From NCBI GenBank assembly GCA_027311865.1, contig DAICYC010000005.1:11176-45157 (forward strand): a DNA stretch of 33,982 bases. Reading direction: 5' to 3'. Below the pieces are notes generated by a model. That model made no database searches. It saw nothing but the letters and a program-made list of their open reading frames with translations, and had not been told where the DNA came from. A program made the translations under genes and the position numbers. Origin of the DNA: Candidatus Saccharimonadota bacterium. Lineage in GTDB: Bacteria; Patescibacteriota; Saccharimonadia; Saccharimonadales; Saccharimonadaceae. The first letter of the stretch is position 1; the number at the start of each line of letters is the position of its first letter. Positions 1 through 7,875 of this stretch are shown here, piece after piece.

Positions 1-546
1 GTCATAGTCGAGCCGGGCCAATTTCAGAAAGGTTTCGGATAATTTGATTAGCTTATTGGCTTCCTCGAGGTTGCTTTCGAGCAGCTCACGAGCATCTTCG
101 GTCGATAGGCTGTCGTCGCGCAGGGCAACTTCCAATTCAGTTTTCATGGCGGCCAACGGCGTTCGTAGCTCGTGGCTGGCGTCACTAGTGAATCGACTCA
201 TGGCTTCGTGTGATCGTTGGATTGGATCAAGAGTTCGCCGAGCCAGCAAATAACTACCGATACCGCCACCAACAAATACAATCAGGTTGACGTAAAATAG
301 TGACGAAATTAGTTGTTCGCTGGCTTGGCGGGATTGATTGAGACGGTACTGATCAGTTCTAGCATGGTCTGGTGTGATAACGATAAAATCATTACCAGTC
401 AAGCCGCGCTGTAAATTTTCGAGGCGGTTGTTTAGCTCTGTAAATGCGATAGCATAAATCGCAACACTAAAAATCAGACTCAACGTCACTAGAATAGCTA
501 GATACCACACCGTCAGCTTGAAGGTGGCCGACTGAAAGAGCTTCAT
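1..546 (-). CDS. sensor histidine kinase, N-terminal part (runs off left edge)
   Basis: Two-component sensor kinase; 182 residues are visible and the frame is open to the window edge. The start is ATG at 546, 9 nt after the stop of the response regulator, with AGGTG a few bases upstream. A membrane segment at about residues 11-35 is followed by a short external loop, then a second segment at about 83-102. The dimerisation/phosphoacceptor helix follows, with motif FTSDASHELRTPLAAM and phosphorylatable His125. The sensor loop is only about 45 residues, so a membrane-state or small-ligand stimulus is plausible. The ATP-binding domain must lie beyond the window. It almost certainly phosphorylates the regulator just upstream, since the pair is co-transcribed. 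The family call is firm; the signal is unknown. Confidence 0.93.
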   Translation of the reverse strand, partial: MKLFQSATFKLTVWYLAILVTLSLIFSVAIYAIAFTELNNRLENLQRGLTGNDFIVITPDHARTDQYRLNQSRQASEQLISSLFYVNLIVFVGGGIGSYLLARRTLDPIQRSHEAMSRFTSDASHELRTPLAAMKTELEVALRDDSLSTEDARELLESNLEEANKLIKLSETFLKLARLDYD

Positions 547-555
547 GTTTTACAC

Positions 556-1227
556 CTAAGCTTCAATCTTGTAGCCGAAGCCACGGACCGTTCGAATCAA
601 CGGCTGGACGAAGCCTTTATCGATTTTATTACGTAAATACTTGATGTAGACTTCGACCGTATTTGGTAATATATCGGCGTCATAGTCCCATACGTGACTG
701 ATAATAACGTCTTTGCTGAGCGGACGGCCTTGGTTGCGCATCAAATACTCGAGCAAGGCAAATTCTTTACTAGTGAGATTAATTCGTCGACCATCTCGTT
801 CGACTGAATAAGTCAGAGTATTTAGCTTGAGATCACCGACTTCTAGAACGGTTGACTGTTGTTCGGTCGGACGTCGTAACAGTGCGCGAACTCGAGCCAA
901 AAGCTCTTCCAGCGCGAAGGGTTTGACGAGATAATCGTCGGCTCCGGCATCTAGGCCGCTGGTTCGATCGTTGACACCACCCAGGGCGCTAAGAATTAAT
1001 ACTGGAGTGTGGATTTTTTTATCACGCATCGCGCGGATGATGGCGATGCCATCGTATTCACCTGGCACCATGCGGTCGATAATTGCTACGTCATAAGGTT
1101 CGGTTGTGGCCATGGCGTAACCTTCATCACCGTCGTAAGCGACGTCAACGGCGAAAGTCTCCTGTTCGAGCACACGTTTGAGGGCTCTCGCTATTTTGTG
1201 CTCGTCTTCGATTATAAGCACTCTCAT
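556..1227 (-). CDS. OmpR/PhoB-family response regulator
   Basis: A DNA-binding response regulator of 223 residues, normal length for OmpR/PhoB proteins. Receiver domain, residues 1-115: acidic pocket E7/D8, phosphoacceptor D51 (in AIIDRMVPG), conserved Ser80 in LSA, and Lys102 in LVKPF. Winged-helix domain, about 127-223: ends with the typical TVRGFGYKIE strand. It is followed after 9 nt by its kinase. It probably has its own promoter: TGA-TACAAT at 1243-1235 lies only 7 nt before the ATG, which predicts a leaderless message. The hxlR gene precedes it and ends 21 nt upstream. Family assignment is secure; regulon unknown. Confidence 0.96.
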   Translation of the reverse strand: MRVLIIEDEHKIARALKRVLEQETFAVDVAYDGDEGYAMATTEPYDVAIIDRMVPGEYDGIAIIRAMRDKKIHTPVLILSALGGVNDRTSGLDAGADDYLVKPFALEELLARVRALLRRPTEQQSTVLEVGDLKLNTLTYSVERDGRRINLTSKEFALLEYLMRNQGRPLSKDVIISHVWDYDADILPNTVEVYIKYLRNKIDKGFVQPLIRTVRGFGYKIEA

Positions 1228-1234
1228 GCTGTAA

Positions 1235-1243
1235 ATTGTATCA
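1235..1243 (-). promoter_or_regulatory. extended -10 promoter of response regulator
   Basis: TG-A-TACAAT on the minus strand, 7 nt before the ATG at 1227. No good -35 is visible. The predicted transcript starts at or next to the start codon. Confidence 0.55.
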
Positions 1244-1248
1244 CAGTT

Positions 1249-1569
1249 TTACTGAGAGCTTGCTGAAGCGAAGTTTTGGCTCCAATTGTCCATGTCTCGA
1301 AGAATTGGCATTAAAGCCGAACCTTTTTCGGTGAGACTGTATCGGCATCGCCGCCGTGACGTGGTCGGAATCTTTTTGATAACTTCACAATTTTCGAGTG
1401 AGGATAGTCGGGCCGATAATGTCCGCGGGTTTATGCCGTCGAGCTGTTCCTCGAATTGGCAAAATCGAACATCACCTTCATTGGCTAAGAGCCTAATGAT
1501 GTGCGGTGTCCATTTGTCACCGAGAATAGTCGTGGCAGCTTTGACGCAGCCGATTTTAGCTTGGGTCAT
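1249..1569 (-). CDS. HxlR (DUF24/MarR-like) transcriptional regulator
   Basis: A winged-helix regulator of 106 residues from the ATG at 1569. A TTG five codons upstream overlaps the promoter and is unlikely to be the start. The N-terminus has the family signature: a single Cys8 just before AATTILGDKWT, followed by the recognition helix region INPRTLSARLSSLE and a wing rich in Arg (TSRRRCRY). In characterised relatives (YodB, HypR, CatR) this conserved N-terminal Cys senses quinones, aldehydes or disulfide stress; here that is inference. The gene lies between a flavin-dependent dehydrogenase upstream and a two-component pair downstream, all on the minus strand. A TACT-N11-AGTA palindrome overlaps its -10, so autoregulation is likely. 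Confidence 0.92.
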   Translation of the reverse strand: MTQAKIGCVKAATTILGDKWTPHIIRLLANEGDVRFCQFEEQLDGINPRTLSARLSSLENCEVIKKIPTTSRRRCRYSLTEKGSALMPILRDMDNWSQNFASASSQ

Positions 1570-1574
1570 ACTAT

Positions 1575-1593
1575 TACTATACAATATCTAGTA
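1575..1593. promoter_or_regulatory. candidate HxlR operator (TACT-N11-AGTA)
   Basis: Plus strand tactatacaatatctagta. The half-sites TACTATACA and TACTAGATA match at 7 of 9 positions. It covers the -10 and part of the spacer of the hxlR promoter. The TACT...AGTA ends agree with the operator form known for YodB/HypR-type DUF24 regulators. Confidence 0.5.
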
Positions 1594-1604
1594 TTATGGG
1601 TCAA
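1576..1604 (-). promoter_or_regulatory. hxlR promoter
   Basis: -35 TTGACC (1604-1599), 17-nt spacer, -10 TATAGT (1581-1576), then only 6 nt to the ATG at 1569. A strong sigma70-type match; it implies a leaderless mRNA. The -35 begins 5 nt after the stop of the flavoenzyme gene. Confidence 0.75.
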
Positions 1605-1608
1605 AAAT

Positions 1609-3273
1609 CTACTTTATCAGGGCCTGGTCGGAGCCTTGTCGGATATGCTCCATGCTGTAGTCCCACGAGGCGTCGGTTTTCTTGTGTGGATTGAAGATAT
1701 TTTGCGGATCGAAAATCGTTTTTACTTGCTTGAAAATAGCGTACATTTCATCGCCAAAGACTGCTGGCAGCCACGGTCCACGAATCATGCCGTCGTTATG
1801 TTCGCCGGCCATTGTGCCTTTATATTTGAGGACAATCGGGATTAACTCGCGCATTACTGGTTCCAGTTTGGCTTGTTCTTTGGGGTTGTCGATATCCATA
1901 AGTGGGATAATGTGAAAGTTTCCGTCGCCGAAATGTCCAGCTAGTGTGGCCGGCAATTTATGTTTGCGAATAATTCGCCGGACTTGAGGTAAAAATTCCG
2001 GCAAGTAGCGCGGCTGGACTGTCATGTCATCGATGAATGGTGATGCGTATTTGTCTTTGACTTTATTGCGAAGTAGCGACAAGGAGGCGCGCCTAATTTG
2101 CCAAAATGGGGCACTACCCTCTTCGTCGCTTTCGATGTCGAGGCGCAGTTTATATTTTTTCAAGTCGTCGGCCAACTTGGCTATTTTGTGATAGACTTCA
2201 GCTTCGCTGTCGCCTTCCATTTCAATCATCAAGACGATGTTGGGCAGGTGGCCCTTAAATTTGGCGACCGATTTGAGGAGACGAGCCTGTTGTTTAAGCA
2301 GTTCACGGGTGCCGAGTTGTTTACGAAAGCCCGAAAAATATTTGACACCCAGGTTGAAGGTTATATCATCAAAACCCTCGAAAGTAGCTGGTCGGTGCTT
2401 CATGACGGTGGGGATTATTTCGTCAAGTTGTTTGGGTGAGGTTAGGTATGCCAATAGCAAGCCAGTGTGCTGTGGCTTTGGCACCGTTTCAAAAATCATG
2501 TCGGTGATGATACCTAAGGTGCCCTGACTACCAGTCAATAGCTTCGTCATGTCAAAGATGCCAGTTTGTTTATCCCAGACATCCCATATGTTGTAGCCCA
2601 TGGAGTTCTTGTTAACCTTTGGTCGAGCATTTTTGATCGTGTCGTAGTTGTCGTCGATCAATTTATAAACCTGGCGATATAAATCACCCTCGAAATTGTC
2701 TAGTTTTAATTTTTGATTAAGTTCTCGACGATTTAGCGGTTGAAATCGGTAGGTATTTCCATCTGACAACACGACATCTAAGACCCGCACCCAGCGATCG
2801 GTATTGCCATAACGCAGCGATTGTTCGCCCCCGGCGTTGTTGCCGACCATGCCCCCAATCGTACAGATGGCCCGGCTGGCCGGAGCACACCCTAACATCA
2901 GTTGATGTTGGGCTAGTAAAGAATCGATATCGCGCACAAAGACGCCGGGCTGGAGCGCCAAAAGCGAACCGTTTAATTTATGGATTTTCGAGAAGTTCGT
3001 TGTCATGTCGAGCACTAGCGAGCTGCCAATTGCCGCACCGGACATGTCTGTGCCAGCACTACGTGGTGTGATGGCAAGTGACGGGTAGTCGGATTTGTTC
3101 TTGGCGACGAATCTAACTATTTTTTCGACGTCGCGTCCATTGTGTGGATGAACAATGGCCTGAGGTGTCAATTCGTAGATGCTGGCATCGAAACGATAGT
3201 TCGCCCGGACGGCTTCGGTGGTGTCGACGCTGCCCTTAATAATTTTCTGGAGATCTTTATAGATAGGATTCAT
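1609..3273 (-). CDS. FAD-binding oxidoreductase, GlcD/D-lactate dehydrogenase-like
   Basis: A flavoprotein of 554 residues in the GlcD/Dld family, which oxidises D-2-hydroxy acids (D-lactate, glycolate, D-2-hydroxyglutarate). The N-terminal FAD-binding-4 domain includes PRSAGTDMSGAAIGSSLV near residue 90 and GMVGNNAGGEQS near 145. The C-terminal FAD-oxidase domain includes AGHFGDGNFHIIP, GEHNDGMIRG and the closing DPQNIFNPHKK. No Fe-S cluster domain follows, so electrons must go to a separate acceptor. The start is ATG at 3273, preceded 8 nt upstream by TATAGT with TTGAGA 18 nt further, so the message is probably leaderless. D-lactate is the likeliest substrate in a fermenter, but this cannot be proved from sequence. 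An HxlR regulator lies directly downstream. Confidence 0.88.
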   Translation of the reverse strand: MNPIYKDLQKIIKGSVDTTEAVRANYRFDASIYELTPQAIVHPHNGRDVEKIVRFVAKNKSDYPSLAITPRSAGTDMSGAAIGSSLVLDMTTNFSKIHKLNGSLLALQPGVFVRDIDSLLAQHQLMLGCAPASRAICTIGGMVGNNAGGEQSLRYGNTDRWVRVLDVVLSDGNTYRFQPLNRRELNQKLKLDNFEGDLYRQVYKLIDDNYDTIKNARPKVNKNSMGYNIWDVWDKQTGIFDMTKLLTGSQGTLGIITDMIFETVPKPQHTGLLLAYLTSPKQLDEIIPTVMKHRPATFEGFDDITFNLGVKYFSGFRKQLGTRELLKQQARLLKSVAKFKGHLPNIVLMIEMEGDSEAEVYHKIAKLADDLKKYKLRLDIESDEEGSAPFWQIRRASLSLLRNKVKDKYASPFIDDMTVQPRYLPEFLPQVRRIIRKHKLPATLAGHFGDGNFHIIPLMDIDNPKEQAKLEPVMRELIPIVLKYKGTMAGEHNDGMIRGPWLPAVFGDEMYAIFKQVKTIFDPQNIFNPHKKTDASWDYSMEHIRQGSDQALIK

Positions 3274-3281
3274 TTACCTTA

Positions 3282-3311
3282 ACTATACCCGAAGCATAAG
3301 GATTATCTCAA
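3282..3311 (-). promoter_or_regulatory. promoter of FAD oxidoreductase
   Basis: -35 TTGAGA (3311-3306), 18-nt spacer, -10 TATAGT (3287-3282), 8 nt to the ATG at 3273. Confidence 0.6.
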
Positions 3312-3358
3312 GTCTGGTGTCGAATCATGAAATTAACACTAGTTTGTCCCCTATTGTG

Positions 3359-3364
3359 TATAAT
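3359..3364 (+). promoter_or_regulatory. -10 element of AI-2E family gene
   Basis: Perfect TATAAT, 7 nt before the ATG at 3372. No clear -35 at normal spacing (TTAACA lies 20 nt upstream). This position decides the start: upstream in-frame ATGs lie before or inside the -10. Confidence 0.55.
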
Positions 3365-3371
3365 GAGTCAC

Positions 3372-4481
3372 ATGAGAACCAGAATTGATATCGAGACCCA
3401 GACATTTGTTCGTTTTTGGCTAGTTGTAATTGGTTTTGCGTTAGCGTTCTTCGCTATCCGAATGGCGAGCACGGCTTTGTTGATTATCGGTATAGCGCTT
3501 TTCTTGGCGTTAGCCTTAAATGGTCCAGTGAATCGAATTTATCGCGAACTTCCTGGTCGCAGTCGCGTTGGTGCGACAGCTTTAGCATATATAGCAGTGT
3601 TGGCAGTTTTAGGGGCGGTTCTATTTCTGGTTGTTCCGCCTATCGTCCAGCAGACGGCCGTTTTTCTACAAAAAGCACCTGCAGTTGTCGAGAGTGCTCT
3701 CGATCAGTCAAGTGGCCTCAAGGCTTTAGTCGACGAGTATGGTCTCCAGCCGCAAGTTGATTCAGCGCTAGACTCAGTTCAGTCGAGCGCTGCCGGCTGG
3801 GCCGGCAATGTCGGCGAGAATATCATCTCGGGCATTGGCTCGGTCTTCAGCTTTTTCGCTGCTTTAATTTTGGTCTTGGTCCTCACCTTCCTGATGCTGG
3901 TTGAAGGCCCGGGTTGGATGCGACGTGTGTGGGGTCTTTATCGCGACAAGGATCAAATGATTCAGCACAAACGGGTTGTCGGCAAAATTTATTCGGTCTT
4001 CTCGGGTTATGTCACTGGTCAACTGCTTGTATCGGCCATTGGTGCGCTGTTCGCTGGTCTGGCTGTATTTGTCATCTCCCTCATTTTCCCTAACGTGGCT
4101 GGATCGTTGGCTTTTCCAACGGCGGCCGTAACCTTTGTTCTGTCTTTGGTGCCGATGTTTGGCGCTACAATTGCCGGAACGATCATCACTTTGCTGATTG
4201 CTTTAAATAATATTCCCGCCGCCATCACTTACGCCATCTTCTTCATTATTTATCAGCAGGTCGAGAATAATTTCATCTCGCCACATATCCAATCGAAGAA
4301 GCTGGAATTATCCGCATTAGCTGTGCTGGTAGCGGCAACTATTGGAATCTACATGTTCGGTATCGTCGGCGGTATTATTGCTATTCCGATTGCCGGATCG
4401 CTGCGCGTCTTGTTCGATGAGTACAATCAGTCTCGAAGCCGAGCAGAGCGGGCCAGCCGTCGTTTGGCAGCCGGTAAATAA
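3372..4481 (+). CDS. AI-2E family (UPF0118) membrane transporter
   Basis: A polytopic inner-membrane protein of 369 residues from ATG 3372. An in-frame ATG at 3327 lies upstream of the TATAAT and is therefore rejected. Hydrophobic segments are paired near the N-terminus (about 15-50), then one near 60-85. A soluble, helical periplasmic stretch rich in Ala, Val and Gln follows (about 90-150), then several segments to about 345, including the family motif LVPMFGATIAG and the QQVENNFISPHIQSKKL stretch. Relatives export AI-2 (TqsA), act as Na+/H+ antiporters, or are uncharacterised; the substrate cannot be assigned. It is divergent from the flavoenzyme and convergent with cysS, with 15 nt between the stops. 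Confidence 0.9.
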   Translation: MRTRIDIETQTFVRFWLVVIGFALAFFAIRMASTALLIIGIALFLALALNGPVNRIYRELPGRSRVGATALAYIAVLAVLGAVLFLVVPPIVQQTAVFLQKAPAVVESALDQSSGLKALVDEYGLQPQVDSALDSVQSSAAGWAGNVGENIISGIGSVFSFFAALILVLVLTFLMLVEGPGWMRRVWGLYRDKDQMIQHKRVVGKIYSVFSGYVTGQLLVSAIGALFAGLAVFVISLIFPNVAGSLAFPTAAVTFVLSLVPMFGATIAGTIITLLIALNNIPAAITYAIFFIIYQQVENNFISPHIQSKKLELSALAVLVAATIGIYMFGIVGGIIAIPIAGSLRVLFDEYNQSRSRAERASRRLAAGK

Positions 4482-4496
4482 TAGTTGCCTTATTTA

Positions 4497-5900
4497 TTAG
4501 TTCAAAAATTGCCAGACAGTGCCTGAAGTAGTGTCGAGCAATGTGATTTTGGAAGTGTGCTCAATTTCGAGCCGCAGTTTGTCGGATTCTGCCCAATCTC
4601 GATTATCCCGGGCGCGATTACGCTCTACAATCAATCGTTTGGTTCGTTCGTCGATATCAGGCGTTGTCTCTAGCAAACGCAAACCAAGTAATTCGTCAAT
4701 GGTCTGCAGTAGAGCGACTAGGCCTGACCTAGGTAGTTTCTGAGGCTTTGTGACCAGTAGCTCGCTAAAGGCATCTTCGATTACACGCAGAGCCGTCGGT
4801 GTATCGAGGTCATCGGCCAGGGCTCGCTGCAAGTCGACAATAGCCTTGTCGAAGATCTTGGAGTCGTTGCTACTGTCGTCTGATAGCCGATCGTGAATCT
4901 GATGACGAAGTGCCGCCATTGATCGCCATCGAGTTAGGCGGCTATGAGCTGATTCGAGCTGGTCGGTAGTGTAATTTAGGGGCGAACGGTAATGCGACTG
5001 AAGAATTAGTAACCGCAGTGCCATCGGTGAATAGCCTGCTTTAATAATGTCTCGAATAGTTATAAAGTTGCCGGTACTTTTCGACATCTTGTCATTATTA
5101 ATTGTTAAGAAACCGGTATGTAGCCAGTACTTGACCAGTGGCTTTTGGCCAGAAGCTGCCTCCATTTGAGTTATTTCTGCTTCATGGTGCGGGAAGATTA
5201 AGTCGATGGCTCCACCATGGATGTCGTACTGTGGGCCGAAAACAGTTTCAGTAATGGCAGTGTCCTCAATGTGCCAGCCTGGACGACCATCACCAAAGGG
5301 TGCTGGCCATGACGGTTCATCGCGGCGTGAAAATTTCCATAAAGCAAAGTCGTTCCAGCCACGCTTGGCCTCGCTGTGGTCGATTCGGCTCTGGGCATCG
5401 TGCTCTTCTATTTCGGTGCGACGCGATAGCTTGCCATACTCAGGGAAGGTGGCAATTTCAAAATAAATACCATCGTTGTCGATGACGTAAGCGTGACCCT
5501 TGTCGATGAGTGTTTGAACTTGATTGATGATGGCTTCGATAAAGTCAGTTGCCCGGGCGTACTTATCAACACTCGTGTTGTTGAGAGCGTGCATGTCTTC
5601 GAGATACTCTTCCTCGAACCGTTGGCTCAACTCACGCCAGTCGATTTTATTATCGTTCGCACGCTGGATAATCTTATCGTCGATGTCGGTTATATTTTGG
5701 AGATAATTGACATGATAACCAGATTGACGCAGGGTTCGAGCCAAGATATCGAATTGAATGTAAGTCTTGGCGTGGCCAATATGAGCGTAGTCGTAGACAG
5801 TTGGGCCACAGACAAATAGGTCAACTTTGTTGTCCCGGCGGGGCTTGAAGGCCTCTTTTTTGCGCGTTAAAGTGTTATACAGCTTGATTGTCATAGTCAT
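4497..5900 (-). CDS. cysS: cysteinyl-tRNA synthetase
   Basis: Class I aminoacyl-tRNA synthetase charging tRNA-Cys; 467 residues, normal length. AHIGHAKT is the HIGH motif and NDKMSKSTGN the KMSKS loop. The zinc site of the E. coli enzyme uses Cys28, Cys209, His234 and Glu238. Here the first Cys (LFVCGPTVYDY), the His and the Glu (FPHHEAEI) are present, but the second position is Asp (GWHIEDTAI in place of GWHIECSA). I believe this Asp form occurs in other CysRS lineages. The start is ATG at 5900 or 5894, overlapping the DHH gene by 20-26 nt. It is the last gene of the ybaB-recR-DHH-cysS operon. No clear terminator is visible before the convergent AI-2E gene. Confidence 0.97.
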   Translation of the reverse strand: MTMTIKLYNTLTRKKEAFKPRRDNKVDLFVCGPTVYDYAHIGHAKTYIQFDILARTLRQSGYHVNYLQNITDIDDKIIQRANDNKIDWRELSQRFEEEYLEDMHALNNTSVDKYARATDFIEAIINQVQTLIDKGHAYVIDNDGIYFEIATFPEYGKLSRRTEIEEHDAQSRIDHSEAKRGWNDFALWKFSRRDEPSWPAPFGDGRPGWHIEDTAITETVFGPQYDIHGGAIDLIFPHHEAEITQMEAASGQKPLVKYWLHTGFLTINNDKMSKSTGNFITIRDIIKAGYSPMALRLLILQSHYRSPLNYTTDQLESAHSRLTRWRSMAALRHQIHDRLSDDSSNDSKIFDKAIVDLQRALADDLDTPTALRVIEDAFSELLVTKPQKLPRSGLVALLQTIDELLGLRLLETTPDIDERTKRLIVERNRARDNRDWAESDKLRLEIEHTSKITLLDTTSGTVWQFLN

Positions 5901-6912
5901 CTAAGGCCTTGGTGACACTATCAATTAATTCTCGATAAATGGTATCGTAATCTTCATATATTTTAAAGCCGGCCGAATATTGATGCCCGCCACCACCGAA
6001 GTAGCCAGCGACTAGTTGAGATATTGGGATATTCGACCGCAGCTTGCCGGTTATCTTGCCGTCAGGATAGGTTTTTATTGCTACCGCTATGTCGACTCCT
6101 TCCACCAACCGCATTTCATCAATAATTAGAGCGCCTGGATTATAGCGATCCGAGTATTCTTCAATCTCATCCCAAGTTATATGAACGGTTGCTAGTCGAC
6201 CGTCGAGTTCATAGTTAATTTTCTCGATTAATTTGGCTTTGTATGACAAAATATCGGCCGGCTTTTTCATGTACTCACGTCGTCGATTTTCTATGTCTGA
6301 CGGGTTGGCACCGAGTGCCACCAGGTCGGCGGCAATGCGATAGCTCTCGGCGGTTGTATTCGGAGTGGTCAGTCCAAGACTGTCGGATTGAATGGCTAAG
6401 AATAAACTTTCGGCAGCCGATGAGTTGATGATCCATTTTCGACTGCTGGCTAACTTGTAGATTAATTCTCCTGTCGCAACACACGAGCTGTCAATTAGTG
6501 TACTGTGATCAAAACCCAGTTGCTGACCTTCGGTCTCGACGTGATGATCGATAACTAATATCGGCGTGACTTCAAAGTGGTGACGAATACCTGGCTGTGA
6601 GAACGTTTTGGTCAGTAAGGTTTCACTTGCTGTGTCGACCAAAATAATTAAATCGACTGACTTTGGCCAATCCTTCTCGACTCTGTCCCAGCCCTGTATA
6701 TAGTGGAGGTATTTGGGGATATCGATGGCGCAGAACAGACTAACCTGACGGTCGTCGTTACTGAGAATTTCCTCGATAGCCAGGGCGCTACCGAGGCTGT
6801 CGGCATCAGGATTCTCGGCCTGGACAACAACGATATGTCGACTGTTGTCGATCAATTGACTGGCGGTATCAAACATTGTATCCATTGTATCAGACGGGCT
6901 AAATTTGTTCAC
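5875..6912 (-). CDS. DHH/DHHA1 phosphoesterase (NrnA-like)
   Basis: A Mn-dependent phosphoesterase of 345 residues, like NrnA, which degrades nanoRNA and/or pAp or cyclic dinucleotides. The DHH domain has motif I ENPDADSLGS, motif II LVDTAS and motif III IDHH. The DHHA1 domain ends with the nucleic-acid-binding GGGGHQYSAGF. The His that usually opens motif I (HxxPDxD) is Ala here (QAENPDAD), so the metal site may be altered. The GTG start at 6912 overlaps the recR TGA (GTGA), implying translational coupling. In-frame ATGs at codons 10 and 13 are alternatives. The operon context with recR suggests a role in nucleic-acid turnover. Confidence 0.85.
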   Translation of the reverse strand: MNKFSPSDTMDTMFDTASQLIDNSRHIVVVQAENPDADSLGSALAIEEILSNDDRQVSLFCAIDIPKYLHYIQGWDRVEKDWPKSVDLIILVDTASETLLTKTFSQPGIRHHFEVTPILVIDHHVETEGQQLGFDHSTLIDSSCVATGELIYKLASSRKWIINSSAAESLFLAIQSDSLGLTTPNTTAESYRIAADLVALGANPSDIENRRREYMKKPADILSYKAKLIEKINYELDGRLATVHITWDEIEEYSDRYNPGALIIDEMRLVEGVDIAVAIKTYPDGKITGKLRSNIPISQLVAGYFGGGGHQYSAGFKIYEDYDTIYRELIDSVTKALDDYDNQAV

Positions 6913-7523
6913 AGTGTTCGCCTTCCCTCGAGAGCATGGCTGAGGGTTATTTGATCGGCATACTCGAGGTCAACGCCTACAGGTATGCCTCGAGCCAGGC
7001 GACTCATCGTTATCTCAATACCAGCATCTTTGATGTATTTTTGGAGAAATAAAGCCGTCGACTCGCCTTCGACACTGGCGTTAGTAGCGATAATTAGCTC
7101 TTTGACTTCATCACGCTTAATACGATCTATCAACTCAGGGATGTGCAATTGTTCGGGGCCAATGCCGTCGATCGGGCTAATTGCTCCGCCGAGAACGTGA
7201 TAGGTGCCCTTGAACTGCCCGGTGCGCTCGAGGGAGATAATGTCGAGAGGCTCTTCGACAACGGCGACCAGAGTCTTGTCGCGGTCAGATTCGGCGTACA
7301 GTGGCGATAGTTCCTGATCCGCATCAATTAGAGCAAAGGTTACTGGGCAAGTTTTGACTCGGCTGTGGACTTCGCTAATAGCCGAGGCCATCGAGTCGTT
7401 GATCCGCTGTTCGCTGCGTAATAAATAGTACGCATAGCGCTCTGCCGTGCGTGAACCAACCCCTGGTAGGCGGCCCAATTCATCAATCAGCTTTTCGAGA
7501 GCTGTCGGCAGGAGACGAGACAC
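6909..7523 (-). CDS. recR: recombination protein RecR, zinc finger degenerate
   Basis: RecR (204 residues) works with RecO to load RecA at gaps. The N-terminal helix-hairpin-helix region (ELGRLPGVGSRTAERYAYYL) and the Toprim domain are well kept; the latter holds VVEEPLDIISLERTGQFKG, GAISPIDGIGP and ATNASVEGESTA. The C-terminal motif is GIPVGVDLEYADQITLSHAL. The four-Cys zinc finger between them (CxxC...CxxC) survives as one Cys: the four positions read C, T, S, Y (KTCPVTFA and ELSPLY). The overall length is normal, so this is substitution rather than deletion. The start is GTG at 7523, 6 nt after the ybaB stop; ybaB-recR adjacency is classic. Confidence 0.95.
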   Translation of the reverse strand: MSRLLPTALEKLIDELGRLPGVGSRTAERYAYYLLRSEQRINDSMASAISEVHSRVKTCPVTFALIDADQELSPLYAESDRDKTLVAVVEEPLDIISLERTGQFKGTYHVLGGAISPIDGIGPEQLHIPELIDRIKRDEVKELIIATNASVEGESTALFLQKYIKDAGIEITMSRLARGIPVGVDLEYADQITLSHALEGRRTL

Positions 7524-7529
7524 TTTGGT

Positions 7530-7820
7530 TTAGAGTCCTAGGTTGCCTAGCCCACCCATTAGAGGCTTCATTTTTTCGGCGGCCACTTCCTGGGCTTTGG
7601 CTAGTCCATCGCGAACGGCAATTTCTACCCAGTGTTCGAGTTGTTGGATGTCATCGAGGTCAACGAAATCCGGGTCAATACTGACCTTCTTAATTTTAAG
7701 TTCACCAGTGATCTGGACGACGACTGCACCATCACCGGCCTCAACTTCAATAATTTCTTTTTTAAGTTCATTCTGGGCTTTGCGGAGTTGGTTCAGCATT
7801 TTCATTTGGTCTAAGGCCAT
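7530..7820 (-). CDS. ybaB: YbaB/EbfC nucleoid-associated protein
   Basis: A small DNA-binding protein of 96 residues. It starts MALDQMKMLNQLRKAQNEL and ends in a Gly/Met-rich tail (MGGLGNLGL), as in the YbaB family. The middle forms beta strands (VVVQITGELKIKKVSID). Homologues are dimers that coat the nucleoid and are almost always encoded next to recR, as here. The ATG at 7820 is preceded by a GAGGGAGAA ribosome site and, about 30 nt upstream, by an extended -10 (TGATATAAT). It is first in the operon with recR, the DHH gene and cysS. Confidence 0.93.
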   Translation of the reverse strand: MALDQMKMLNQLRKAQNELKKEIIEVEAGDGAVVVQITGELKIKKVSIDPDFVDLDDIQQLEHWVEIAVRDGLAKAQEVAAEKMKPLMGGLGNLGL

Positions 7821-7851
7821 AAAGTTCTCCCTCGGTTAATAATTCTTACTT

Positions 7852-7860
7852 ATTATATCA
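7852..7860 (-). promoter_or_regulatory. extended -10 promoter of the ybaB-recR-DHH-cysS operon
   Basis: TGA-TATAAT on the minus strand (TATAAT 7857-7852). No good -35. The leader of about 25 nt carries a strong Shine-Dalgarno, unlike the leaderless genes around it. Confidence 0.6.
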
Positions 7861-7875
7861 GATAGAGGGTGGATA

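Noticed and set aside
1009-1845. plus-strand frames opposite the response regulator, hxlR and flavoenzyme genes
   Set aside because: They are antisense to well-supported genes and have no domain or ribosome site.
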